This document shows, in pieces, positions 42,801 through 53,140 of a stretch of 64,000 nucleotides of DNA. The position numbers and the translations under genes were made by a program. The notes under the pieces were generated by a model. It was not told the DNA's origin. It did no database searches and worked only from the letters and a program-made list of their open reading frames with translations. How positions within the stretch are numbered: the first letter of the stretch is position 1; each line of letters starts with the position of its first letter. The stretch is from assembly GCA_009760855.2 (NCBI GenBank), contig WPIO01000021.1, forward strand, positions 370,001-434,000, in the 5' to 3' direction. This stretch comes from Cristatella mucedo (Eukaryota; Bryozoa; Phylactolaemata; Cristatellidae).

Positions 42801-43577
42801 ATATAGCAAAGGTTTGTGTCGCTGGACCAGAAAAAAGGAGAAAGAGATCAGATCCGAACCTTGGTAAAAGTCACTATGTTTTGGTGAGTCACGTCCCCCA
42901 CCCTACCTTTGTATATTTTCGAACGTATGGGACGTGTGGCAGGCTGTGAAGGGCATAGTGGCACCACGAATTACTCGCATAACCATCAGTCAACGTGATG
43001 AAAGGTATTACTTTCGGGCTACTTTCCAGAAGCTGAATGCATAGCATTCACAGTCATGCATACAAACTGTGGGCCTATGCAGCATTAAGAAATGTGACCT
43101 ATCTGCACTAAAAATACGTTTACAGTGAGGATGAGAACAACTGTGCTTGATATTTCCATTTGTATTAGCTTCGTCATGAGAATGTTGTACATTTATGATT
43201 ACGGGAATTTTTATCTTTGGATCAAAGTCGTGGCAGCATTGTACTTAAACTCTGAAGTTCATTGAAAAAGGATGACAAAGAACTCAAAGAACAATCATAG
43301 CAATTTAGATTGGTTTTTCTTATTTTTTTAGAATGTATAAGACTTTGATAGTACAATCATGTGACTATTTAACAGTACCATACTGATTCAGACTGTTGTA
43401 AGCTTGATGCAGCTGTCGTGGCTGATTGCCTGATCTATTGTTGTCTTCAGGTGGTCTGGTTTTGATCCATGGATACAATGTCCACAAAAGTGAGCATAAC
43501 AACTCCGACAAATGCCGAACTATTTATACCTTTCACATAGTCGATACCCACGAGTCTGTCTATAGCAACAAGAATTG
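36813..43577 (+). CDS. PHYHD1: PHYHD1, phytanoyl-CoA dioxygenase domain protein, 7 exons (terminal exon unresolved)
   Basis: Cytosolic non-haem Fe(II)/2-oxoglutarate dioxygenase of the PhyH family; its substrate is not settled. Exons: 36813-36887, 37793-37945, 38320-38395, 38480-38527, 38665-38720, 41794-42130, 43451-43577, all joined in phase to give 290 codons, against about 291 aa for human PHYHD1. The iron ligands are His168 and Asp170 in SPHQDATF and His260 in YNVHKS; Arg271 in CRTIYTFH should bind 2-oxoglutarate. Other family blocks are [48 protein letters not shown]-like [10 protein letters not shown], and [20 protein letters not shown]. The final codons (SNKNW) correspond to ENW close to the human C-terminus, so only a short last exon is missing. 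Several SINE and LINE copies sit in its introns. Confidence 0.95.
37390..37792 (+). repeat. Pyrimidine-rich tract in PHYHD1 intron 1
   Basis: About 400 bp of CT-rich sequence (TCTCTC, CTGTCTG, TTTCTTT) running up to the exon 2 acceptor. Open frames on both strands here are low-complexity. Confidence 0.8.
37793..37945 (+). CDS. PHYHD1: PHYHD1 exon 2
   Basis: A long pyrimidine tract and acceptor tttttag precede it; the donor is gtgcgt. Its 51 codons begin [20 protein letters not shown] and include HRTIFTT, matching the PHYHD1 N-terminal domain. Confidence 0.9.
38320..38395 (+). CDS. PHYHD1: PHYHD1 exon 3
   Basis: Acceptor tctgtag and a weaker donor gttagt. It encodes [20 protein letters not shown] then AFDSS, matching [20 protein letters not shown]. 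One base carries over. Confidence 0.92.
38480..38527 (+). CDS. PHYHD1: PHYHD1 exon 4 (48-nt exon)
   Basis: Acceptor attgtag, donor gtgagt. It encodes [15 protein letters not shown] between two split codons. LVP.E..INKIGHA is conserved in PHYHD1. Confidence 0.9.
38665..38720 (+). CDS. PHYHD1: PHYHD1 exon 5
   Basis: Acceptor tttgcag, donor gtaagt. It encodes [18 protein letters not shown], matching LHAHDPVFKSITHSFKVQ. Confidence 0.9.
38820..38930 (-). mobile_element. SINE-1-like fragment
   Basis: Body 'gcagctaacactcccacttg' and head 'catgacccaggtcgtgaggg' in reverse orientation; degraded. Confidence 0.5.
39000..40330. other. PHYHD1 intron 5, largely featureless
   Basis: AT-rich with no element I can name. 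The end may already be decayed LINE-A reverse-transcriptase sequence. Confidence 0.4.
40340..40850 (+). mobile_element. LINE-A copy with reverse-transcriptase remnant and (ATT)n tail
   Basis: Across shifting frames: AAFDAIDxQI-like (about 40445), [17 protein letters not shown]-like 'gtgcctcagggatcc' (about 40625), and YADDIQLY (40715-40738), the RT active site with both catalytic Asp. The 3' end (aatgtaaagtgcctaaaagg) and (ATT)n follow directly, so the post-RT part has been deleted. Confidence 0.85.
40855..41010 (+). mobile_element. LINE-A post-RT fragment
   Basis: Encodes a version of [21 protein letters not shown] (here [20 protein letters not shown]). Confidence 0.75.
41155..41300 (-). 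mobile_element. SINE-1 copy (first of a head-to-tail cluster)
   Basis: Tail (ttgattaaacagtctcattt), body, B box region (ctgcatgactcgaactcacg) and head (cataaccctgggctaagacc), in reverse. Confidence 0.78.
41330..41465 (-). mobile_element. SINE-1 copy (second of cluster)
   Basis: Body with cagcagctaatagag and B box region (gccggactcgagcctgcgac), then gtgccgttaccctaccccta. Confidence 0.78.
41545..41615 (-). mobile_element. SINE-1 3'-end fragment (third of cluster)
   Basis: Only the tail and part of the body: gattttaagagccttattta, tggagcagcagaagagcatt, aacggctgtg. Confidence 0.6.
41794..42130 (+). CDS. PHYHD1: PHYHD1 exon 6 (HxD iron site)
   Basis: Acceptor ttttcag, donor gtaagg. Its 112 codons hold [30 protein letters not shown] (the His and Asp iron ligands), [20 protein letters not shown] and [13 protein letters not shown]. 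This is the most conserved part of the protein. Confidence 0.97.
42355..42775 (+). mobile_element. LINE-C 3' end
   Basis: Short coding trace [13 protein letters not shown], then a long 3' UTR with gtgtgcttttttcatgctgg, taagtgcttttgcatgcttg, cattaactcttggttattgc and an ending that reads gtattatcattat. Confidence 0.7.
43451..43577 (+). CDS. PHYHD1: PHYHD1 exon 7 (distal His and 2-oxoglutarate Arg)
   Basis: Acceptor gtcttcag. It encodes [31 protein letters not shown], ending SNKNW. The proposed donor is gtttgt at 43578; the frame stays open to 43635, but that extension lies in repeat-derived sequence. No convincing terminal exon matching the PHYHD1 tail was found downstream. Confidence 0.88.
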
Positions 43578-43578
43578 G

Positions 43579-43830
43579 TTTGTATCTATTGTCATCCTGT
43601 GTGCTTTTTCATGCTGGTCCAAGTATGATGCTTAAGTGCTTTTGGATGCTTGTCTAAGCATAGCACCTATATTGTCATTAACTCTTGGTTAGCACTTCTC
43701 TTACAGTTGAGTTTAGAGTCTTAGAGCCTTAGTCTTAGTTTAGAGTCTTAGTTTTAGTTCTTTAGTCTTAGTCTTAGAGTTGTTAAGTGCCTGGATAGGA
43801 TCCTGAGCCATCCGGCAAATACTTACAAAA
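43579..43830 (+). mobile_element. LINE-C fragment abutting PHYHD1 exon 7
   Basis: Matches 42570-42720 (gtgtgctttttcatgctggt, taagtgcttttggatgcttg, cattaactcttggtta). It begins within a few bases of the exon 7 donor. Confidence 0.7.
43700..43792. repeat. Degenerate TTAGTC/TTTAGAGTC tandem tract
   Basis: Repeats of tttagagtcttag, ttagtcttag and related words, inside the LINE-C fragment. Confidence 0.75.
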
Positions 43831-45095
43831 CTAACACTCTGCCTTACTGCTATGTTTCCTTTGACTGCTTCTTGTTTCTTAGCTTGTAGGGTATACTTTT
43901 CGAAATGCCTGTCGTACTGCTCACTCCTGGCTCAAGCCTAATCCATGCATTCACTGATGGGCCATGCTGGCCCAGAACATGGCCAAAGGGCTGCAAGAAG
44001 AAGCACTTTCAGCATAGCAATTATTCCTGTGACTTAATGTCTTTGAGCTAGGATACCTACATTGCTACGATTATGGTGGGTGAACATAGAGTGGCAGCAT
44101 TTACCTGGGAGTGGGGCTCCAGCTATAAATTGATGAGTTCTTTACTGTGAAAATAATTGTTGCATTAAGATCGTAGAATCCCACCAAACGATCTCTTATT
44201 TGGCATCGTTGCACCCACCCATTATCGTGGCACCAAGTTTTCAGTAGTATAAAGAGCATTATTGGCATCTATTCGATTTGGGCTAGCATATGATTTTGAG
44301 TGGTCATCTCAGTGCTGATGAAAGAAGATGAAAACTCCAGCACAATGATCTTCGTACCTATACTGTTGCAGAAAACCCAAATTCCTGTAAGTTGAGAGTC
44401 TAACAAGTTGCTTCATAGACTTTTTAGCACTGGTGGTTTATATAGCGTTGTAAGCCTTTTTCTGCTAGTCCAGCATGGTAGAAACATTTACTTCTAAATA
44501 TTATTTAATTTTTTCGCACTCGCTAGCATCTCATCGAGGGACTGGCTCCGACACCCAGATGTTAACAGAGTAAGGTGGTAGATAACTATCTTGAAAGATG
44601 TTGTGCAATTACACTGTTTTAGTAATTGTTAGTATGTACATTTGGTGAATCTACATCTTTTGACATTTTCTTATATCCAATGGGGGTTAACTATAATAAT
44701 GTGACAGAAGGGTCATCCTCTTTATCTAATTAATTTTTATTTCCTTGTGTGCAGAAAGGAAAACACTCGACACTAGCACACGGTCACTCTTTGGCAGCAA
44801 TGGAATGGTTGGCAAGATTCTGAGAGCGTTGGGTAAACCCAATGAGTAGAGGAAATCCGTCAAACAGAGGGTGCCTCACCACTACACCTTACCAAACCTT
44901 TCTTCACGATTAGGGGTCCCTGACATGCCTTGTTGATAATTGATCCCCGATGAGCGATGAAGCAAGCAAGCGACGGGTGACAAAATCAGTGGCAGATTAG
45001 CAGCTGGTAACCCTCACCATGTCAGAGCTCGTGACCTCGGCACCGATTACTTGGGCTGGAACTCACAAAGCTAGGATAAAAAAGTAAAGGTCATG
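43831..45095. other. Region downstream of PHYHD1 exon 7
   Basis: The PHYHD1 terminal exon should be near here or further right. Acceptor-like sites at 43884, 44392 and 44753 were tested; none gives the expected short W-L-x-P tail. Confidence 0.4.
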
Positions 45096-45099
45096 TGAT

Positions 45100-45250
45100 T
45101 CAACAGCCTCATTTATAAAGCAGCTGAAGAGTCTTAGCCACTATCACGCCCACTTGCAGTGGGTGAAAAAAGAATTGTGTGCTGCCGGACTCAAACCCGT
45201 GAGCTAGGATGCGAATACTGCAAGCACCCTAGTCCGAGGCAAAGAGGGGG
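45100..45250 (-). mobile_element. SINE-1 copy
   Basis: Tail (gattcaacagcctcatttat), body, B box region (gccggactcaaacccgtgag). Confidence 0.75.
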
Positions 45251-45529
45251 GAGGGGGGCAATTTGTTGCTTGCTGGAAGCTTGAGCAGGGACTAACAGCC
45301 TACGTTGTTTGACAAGTGGGAGCACGGTCGACTGCTATGATTGCTAACTGCTGCTAGATAGACACATGGAAAACTGCTGCCATCTGCATTTGCCTGCGAG
45401 CTGTGTTGCTCATGCTTGTACCATATAAACTGCCAGAGCCCAGCTAAGAATTCTCTCGTCTGCAGCTGCTGCGAATGGACAGGCGCTCTTATTAGACTGC
45501 CAGCAGGTTCATGTCAGATAAACAGACTC

Positions 45530-45850
45530 TGCAGGTCCTAGACTGTGGAACTCGCTTCCACAATTCTTACGCAACGACATCTACTCTCCAACTGCCGACT
45601 ATGGCACATCTTTTTCAGCGGTCCTGAACTGCTACTTCTATGCTACTCACTACCTCAACTGCTCTCCTAACTCTGCTATGCTTCCCACTTTCTCTTTGTT
45701 GCGTGAGACGAAGTCTGTTGGCTACCGAATGCGTACCGAAAGCCGCTTAGGCTGTGAGTGCGCTATACAAAACTCTCCTGCGTAACGCCCACATGGTCTT
45801 TATGACTTTGTGGAGTTACTGACGGAGATACATTACATTACATTACATTC
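45530..45850 (+). mobile_element. LINE-B 3' end with ATTACATT tail
   Basis: GPRLWNSLPQFLRND-coding start (aggtcctagactgtggaact), full 3' UTR, and the tail acattacattacattac. Confidence 0.88.
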
Positions 45851-46334
45851 GGGCATTTAGCACAAACACGTGTATATGTAAGATTTTGGAGAAGTGGCGC
45901 TGAGTTATTTTTGAGATCGGTGCTCAATTGCGGTGTTCTTGAGAACGTTAGATGTTGATCTAAACGGCAACGTCTACTGATATTTTAGCCCCATGCTGTT
46001 AGCCCTAAACCTTCTCCAAGCAAGGCTGTGCTGCTTTCACAACTACCACCACCTGATACAGCCTGAGGCCATCATCTGCTCAACACACAGTGGGCTAGCA
46101 CGTGATGGTCTCTGGTGGTCTATCAGAGTGGTGATAACCATTTTTATTTTCTTTTAGCAATGTTGCCTGTTCCTTTGCTGCAAGAATCAGTAACGATGCA
46201 GCATATTTTAGCACCATGCTTTGTGCATTGTATGCTGCTGAAGGACACTCATCAGCACGGATAATTGCTAACGTAAAACTTGGATGGGCTCGTAAAGTGA
46301 TGCTCACTGCCATTATAGATTTCACCATTATAAA

Positions 46335-46497
46335 TAGATATAATTCATTTCTACAGTGCCCTAAGAGAACTTGATCTCTATCCAGGCGCTTCATATACGC
46401 CGAAGGGCTTGAACTCACGACCTCGGTCATCAAGTGCATTTCCATTAAGCTCGGTCATCAAAGGCGAGCACCTTAAACCCCGGGTCAAACCAGGGCG
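46335..46497 (-). mobile_element. SINE-2 copy
   Basis: LINE-A-like tail in reverse (gtgccctaagagaacttgat, ctctatccaggcgcttcata), B box region (gggcttgaactcacgacctc), and head (ggcgagcaccttaaaccccg, ggtcaaaccagg). A partial internal duplication of 'ctcggtcatca' is visible. Confidence 0.8.
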
Positions 46498-46499
46498 GC

Positions 46500-47598
46500 A
46501 TTAAGTAGCTCTAATCTTCTTCTCCTTTTTTCAGGTTTTCCACTTCCATTGTCAGTGGTGTTTTTTGTTACTATGACATTGCAGAAAGCTGCCTTTTACT
46601 CACTCGACCTATTTGATCTATGAACTGATCAACTCAGGCTATCTTGATCTTGTCTTCTCAAGCCGTACAGCAGGATGAGCGTCTTTCCTTTGGTCACTTT
46701 TCGCGTCTGCTAATGTCAGCCAGCCTGTCGCTTCTGGCCCACCGCTGCCCTCGGTCTGCTGCCAATGGTGCACACTGAGCTTCGCTCCAGTGAAATTGCG
46801 TTGCCTGCAGCCAGCTGTAGAGGTCGTATGCTTCGAGACCTGCACATCTTACCTGCGCTATGCCTGCAGCTGCCCACCGCCGCTGCTGCTGCTACAGCTA
46901 CAGCAAGCGGCTGCTTGTCTCTTGCCACTTACAGCAGTTATCGCTCACACATGTCTCATCTCTTGCGTTGCACAGGCTGCAGCCGACAGAGGCTCTACCG
47001 TTCCCACACTTGTACAGCCACGGTGCAGCTGATTCCGGTGCGGCTTAATGACGGAAAACCGGACGCGTTGATCCGGCAGGATTCTGGGATGGTTGGCTAA
47101 ACAGCATACAACAGGGTCTACTACGTGACACCATTTGCAAAGCGTCATCTTTGGAGGAAGTGCTGTGGTCAAAACGGCATTGCTATGCGATTTCGATCTC
47201 TGCAGCATGCAGTAGTGGACAGGCACCCACTGGAGCACAGCAAGAGTCTGAACTCGCCGATACGAGTTGGGCTTGAGTCTGGTGTCACGAAGTGCATGTG
47301 CACCACCCCCAGCAGACTAAACGAAATGCTAAGTACGATAATACAACACCGTGCATGTTACTTCCCCTTTTTTCCCTTGCCGGCACATTACTAGAAAAGG
47401 GCTTTAGGAGTGCACGTCTTAGCGATGGCCTTAGTGTCGAACCCTAGCCGACTTCCACCTCAGCTGACTCTTGACCTGTGGTGCTATGGACAATGCCAGT
47501 GGCATATTTTCACCTCAACTCGTTCACCTTGCTGAGCCGGTGACGCATTCTGCTGGGTATCGCTAATCGAATGAGCAGCTGAAGTGAGCTTGCCAAAT
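46500..47598. other. Intergenic, no recognised element
   Basis: Locally GC-rich around 46700-47100 with Ala/Ser/Cys-coding frames on both strands but no domain. Confidence 0.4.
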
Positions 47599-47665
47599 GA
47601 GGAGAGAGAGAGGAGAGAGAGAGGAGAGAGAGAGGAGAGAGAGAGGAGAGAGAGAGGAGAGAGAC
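47599..47665. repeat. 11-bp GA minisatellite
   Basis: Six copies of ggagagagaga, with the GG doublet recurring every 11 bases. Confidence 0.93.
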
Positions 47666-47719
47666 CCAAAGCCCCCATAAGTGGGCAGAGGCAGGTTTTT
47701 GTGGAACAATAGTCTTTTA

Positions 47720-47800
47720 AACCGGTGAGCAGCTATGACTCACCTCTGGTTTCGGAAGTCGCGGGTTCAACTCCCGACAACGTTGCAACGAGTCTTTCTT
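47720..47800 (+). other. tRNA-like sequence, possible SINE remnant
   Basis: Contains a good B box (cgcgggttcaactcccg) and a weak A-box-like stretch (ggtgagcagctatgactcac). No acceptor stem pairs, so it is not called a tRNA gene. Confidence 0.35.
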
Positions 47801-48531
47801 TCTAGCGCTTAGCGACAATTTTAGGGGAGTTCAGGTGCTTTCTAAATCCTCTTAAGTGATAATCAATAATTTTTTTCCATCTTATGTCATACGAGCAAGC
47901 CAAAATTGCAGCCAGATCGAAACAACTTAAGCAACGGTTAAGACCCTAATCCATACCGACTGCATTCGTTACTAATGCTAAATAAAATAAGAAATCCCTC
48001 GCACCACCACGACCCAAGCAAGTGAGCTGGGATTCATCGTGCCAATTAACTCCATCAACACAAGCAGCCAATCTTGTAACCGAATACCATCTGTGGGCAG
48101 CGGAATCGTAACACTAGGGACTTGACAAAAGGGTTTTCGTAATTCAACTGCACCTCAATCTTTGATCAATCAATCGCTGCTTGATGCTGCGTTTTGTTCT
48201 AGCTAGTCGGTGAGCCACAAAGCAGTAGCTGCCATACACGCCAAAGGTATCGATGAGCACAGAAGCCATTCTTGCTCTGCGAAGGTCGTCTTGGCACACT
48301 GGTGCTGACAGAGTAAAGCCGAAAAGCAAGCAAAGTCCAGCAAGCAAAGTAGTTATTCCTCATGGAAAGCTGATGACAGACCGAGCATGGCTGCAAGTAG
48401 CTCGTGCACGCGCAGACGTGCTAGCAAGCAAGCAATATACAGGATATGCAATGTGTAGGACTAACAATAGGCTAAACGAGCTCGTGCCTGCATATGAAGC
48501 AAACACTGTCCTATGCGTAGGCAATGATCAC

Positions 48532-48691
48532 TCAGAAGTCTCCGGTAGCACCGCCTGCTTTCTTGCTCTGGGCCTCGTACCACGCCTTTGAGATCGTCCG
48601 CTTCATTTCGTCATCACCATCGTCGTACATTTTCCGCATGAGGTCCATTATACCATCCGATGGGTCCTTTTTCTCGTCAAACTTTGGAGCT
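48532..48691 (-). CDS. CACYBP: CACYBP terminal exon (SGS domain)
   Basis: Acceptor ttgtag; TGA at 48534-48532. It encodes [40 protein letters not shown] and a Gly-rich tail ending GDF. It matches the human tail ([29 protein letters not shown]) with the same C-terminal Phe. Confidence 0.97.
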
Positions 48692-51600
48692 CTACAAAAT
48701 CGAGTCCACCATTAGCATGCTCGATTATGCAAGCTGGCTGGTGGACATCAGAAACGTTGGGAGATGCTGCTGAGAAAGGCAGACAGCTAAGATACTGAGC
48801 ATGGTAAGAAACACATAAGACACACTAATCAGGAAGACTTGCAAGTGCCAGACTGAAATTATCACAGACTTGCTGCAGTTTCTATTGATCGCAGAGTAAG
48901 TGCAAGCCAAGGCCATAAGGAGAAAAATTATATGACTTGTATCGACACCCTAATGAGTGATCACAGCAAAGTCCGACGAGGAGAGGGCGGGCTTCTTGCT
49001 TCACTCACTCGTCCTTCTTTTTGTCCAGTTGACTGAGCTGAGTCCACGACTTTGCCTGCTCCTTCTTTAACATGACGAGCACGGTGTCCGTTTTGACCTG
49101 CAATAGGATGGAGTACTAGCTCACTCACTCACTGGCACGAGCTGCAGGGGAGGGGACAACTCGGTCTCAAGTCATTATTCTATGTATATTTATTGTTTCA
49201 GCAGTAGCAAGATGAGTGCAGCAGGTCTCAGGCGACCGGTCGCCATGTGCCGGACGCCACCATCTTGCCAAGCACGAGAGGACACCTCATCGCCGGTCTA
49301 TGACTGCGAGCCTGAACTGCACTAAGAGCTCTCTGACGTATCGAACACGTCCCAAGCAGCTTAGCACGACCGCCAGACGCAGGGTGAAAACGCTGGAGAG
49401 CACTCGAGAAGGAGCGGGCAGGCAGGGCTAGGCGCACGGGGGGGGGGGGGGCTAGGCGATGCCGAAGCTGAAACGAGGAGCTGGCCACACCTTAGCACTA
49501 GACCCATCGACGGCTATTTTCTCGCAGAGGTGAGGAATGCTGAGCTCCATGTTCTTGCCGTCCAGCTCCTTGACCAACAAGGAAAACGAGCTGGAAAAGA
49601 GAGAGAGAGCCAAGCGATGCAGTCAGCTAAGAAAGGCACGACACCGGGTCACCGACTACCGCAGTCACCACTATAGCAAACGGCCAGTCAGGCCTGCGTG
49701 CAAGTCACCCCGAACGAGGAGGCGTGGCAGCAGCCGAGTAACACTAAACCAGTCTGGAATGAAGAGCACCCACTCAGTCTTGCTGCTCGGATGGACATGC
49801 ATTTCGCACAAAGGAGGATAGGATGAATATTCAGACGAACCGACGGCGATAGTAGCACCAATGCTTCGACAGCAACTGGACGAGAATTTCGGTCAGCATC
49901 GGAAGTCAATTTAATACCGGAGGCAAATATGGCTAAACCATTAATTCTGATCAAGGTCAGCAGCTCGAACAGCAAGCCTCGAATGAACCCGGCGACACAG
50001 ATTTGTGTGCGAGGAGGGGCACACACATGCACGCATGCATGCACAACCAGAAGCAGTGGAGCTGTTTACCTATGAGTAAAAGTGCAAACTACGTTCTCCT
50101 TGCTTATGTTGTGTACGCCTTTGAGGGTGACATAAATCTTCACGAACTTGTCTGACTGGTCCCAAGCTACAATTTTCAAAGGCGCAACTTATTAAGCAAG
50201 CAGGCATACGTGTGAGTTGGTTGTCCAACGGCAAGCGGGAGGGGGCTCCGATCACAGGGCACGAACCGTGCGTGGATAGAGAGAACAACATTCTGACTGA
50301 GCAGGATACGACTGGTTCGAGAGCACTCGTGCACATGACATACAAGCACAGCTAAGTACAAGCTATAGAAGACGGACGTGTAACAGACAAAACTGTTCCA
50401 GTCTGTTAATATGCTTATGCTTGTTGACTTGGAGCATGCTACCACTGACCTTACGATCGTGTTTCCTTTGCAGCAAATGTCAAGTGCCTAGATAGAGATT
50501 CAGTTCTCTGAGGGGGCTATAACAAATTATAATAATAATTATTATTATAACAGTAATTTGTGTGCCATGAGGCTAAATTTGAAGACACTTTGCTGTGTCT
50601 AGTGACCTGCATCTATGAACTTAGAACTGGCTCTCCACTTGTTACACCACTTCTTGCCGACACATTTAACTTGCTAGCAGGCATTATATCGACTTCCAAG
50701 GTTTCTATATGTATAAAGTCTTTTGCCCTTGTACCACTTTAGCACAGGAAAATGTCAGCAGCGCGAACAGCACGCCTCGAGTGAACAAGGCGGTACTTCC
50801 AACGTTTGTCACGTCTCATACTTTTATGTCACTTTATTGTCTAGCCCTGACCGACTTATCTGATCTACTTCCCAACAGGCATATGGTAATACTGCTCTTT
50901 GGACTCAATAGTAGTCTAGCTGCGCTTCGAACCAACCTCAAATCCTTTTGTAACTAGTTCGTATTGGTCTATCTGGAGCCTACTTACAACTGAGGTCTCT
51001 GACATCCCATGACGTGATTTAAAAAGAAACTAAAACGCACCTGTTCTTTACGGCATTTGCTGATGTATTCTTCTAAGCATATGTTTAGAGCCAAGAAAGA
51101 GGATTTGATCCTCTCAGAGCACTACACAAATGTCATTATTATGGCTACTAAAAGTTGGTCAAGACTGAATAGTAGCTTATTTTTGTTTTATCTTGTTAGG
51201 AAAGCATTGGCCCTTGTCTTACTTTAAAATGAAGAAAAAAGATGGGAAATGCAAGGCTGGGTAAAACGCAACCATGCCGAGACCATACCATAGTTGTCAA
51301 TCTTCTTTGTATATACCGTGGTATGCGGTTTCACTGTGGATGTAGTTCGAGCAGTAGTAACGGCTGCTGCTGCCACAGGGGTGCTGGCATCTTGCACGGC
51401 ATTGGCTGGTGTAGTCAGCAGGCTGGTCAGTTGCAACTGCAGCCGCTTCAGCTCCGTATTCAGCAAGGCACGCACTGACGGTCTTTCAGCTTGACTGAGT
51501 AGCTTATCCAGTTCATCCTTGTCATTTTGCAGCTACAAACGACCAAGTCACCTACCTAACTAAAAACGACATCGGTACCTCTTCACACAAGCAATTGATA

Positions 51601-53094
51601 ACATTGAAAACCTTGCAGCATAAGCAGAAACATGTTCTCTAAAGCTCGATGCAAGCACCGAGATAAGCAGCCACAACCAGAGCATCTATATGACTTATCT
51701 GCAGCAACATGGCCGATCGCTGGATGAAATGTGACCTGTGCGACTGCAGTTCAGCCACACGGTGTTCTCATGCTGGTCAAGATAAAAGCCACTTACTGCC
51801 TCCACATTCAATGGAAGGATCCACTACTTGAGTCAGGCCAGCTAGCTCCAGCAAGCCCCTCAGGAGGCATCGCGTGCTAGCAGCACAACCAAGACTTCCT
51901 GGGCTTTTAGCAGCCCGCCAGGCAGATCAGCATATTATGCATTGAGTATATTAATTATGCTCTAGCTGCCGAGCCTGCCCTGCAGGTTATACAGTCACTG
52001 CAGAGATGTGGGCTGTAAATCTTGCTTGGCTACTATGGAGAGGCAATGTTACATATAGTGAGGTGCAGTGATGACTTTTTCCAGCAAGACAGCAACAATT
52101 TCAAGCTCTTACAAGTGCATACATACAAAACTGTACAAATCCGCCAGCTTAATGTGGCAGCTAGCTGAGCTGCTAGAAAGCGAACCTGCCAAGGAAGTCG
52201 GGCATGAGGCCTCTGACACCGTGGGGAAGACGCCAAGAATTAACATAGAGCACCAGGCTCCCATAGTCACACCAAAGAACAGAAACGGTGCTCGACTGAC
52301 GGCACACGGCAGCTGTTTGAGTTACCAAATGGAAGCGAGCCTAAATCTGCCTACTTTCAGCTACATAACACTGCTAAAATTCAGGCTTGTTTAGATAAGG
52401 ATACCACGTCTAAGTTGGTCCATGCATTCGTGACATCCCGTCTCGACTTCTACAACTCACTGCTTACTTGGCCTACGGGCATGTGCGATCAGGCGATTGC
52501 AGCTGGTGCAAAACACCGCAGCTAGGCTTGCCTGTCGTGAGCATTGCAGTTGCCACATCACACCACTTCTCGCCGACCTGCACTGGCTACCAGTCAAGCA
52601 ACGGCTTGACTTCAAGGTTTTGTCGCTCACTTTTAGGTCACTTCATTCTTTGGCTCCAGCCCATCTCTCAGATCTACTCCCCCACCATGCTAAGCATCGT
52701 ACCACCTGCTTTTCGGAATCATCTACAAATACCTCGTACAAACCTCAAATCTTTTGGAGACCGTGCATTTAGTTCGTATGCTCCCAAAGCCTGGAACTCC
52801 ATCCAGACTTGTGTCAGAACATCCCCTGACGACATTTAAAAAGAACTTAAAAACACCTATTTATGACAGCATTTAGTGGGTCCCTGTGATTCGTCCTTCA
52901 TGTGCTTATGTGTGCTGACACTGCGCATGCTGCCACTAACCACATTTGCATGCTGACCCTGTGCATGTTACCCCTAACCGTGTTATTCATGTTGTTTATC
53001 AAGCATGATATTACTCACCATTCAATTGCATTTCCCTTTGCAGCAATTGTAAAGCCCCTAGAAAGAGATGGTTCTCTGAGGGAGTTTTATCGTG

Positions 53095-53140
<46 letters not shown>

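Noticed and set aside
43860-43960. PHYHD1 terminal exon reading ...SWLKPNPCIH-stop
   Set aside because: It resembles the ENWLQP tail, but no acceptor puts W-L-K-P in frame after the split codon at 43577.
48253-48591. A 112-codon plus-strand frame
   Set aside because: It runs antisense over the CACYBP stop codon and 3' UTR, and has no domain.
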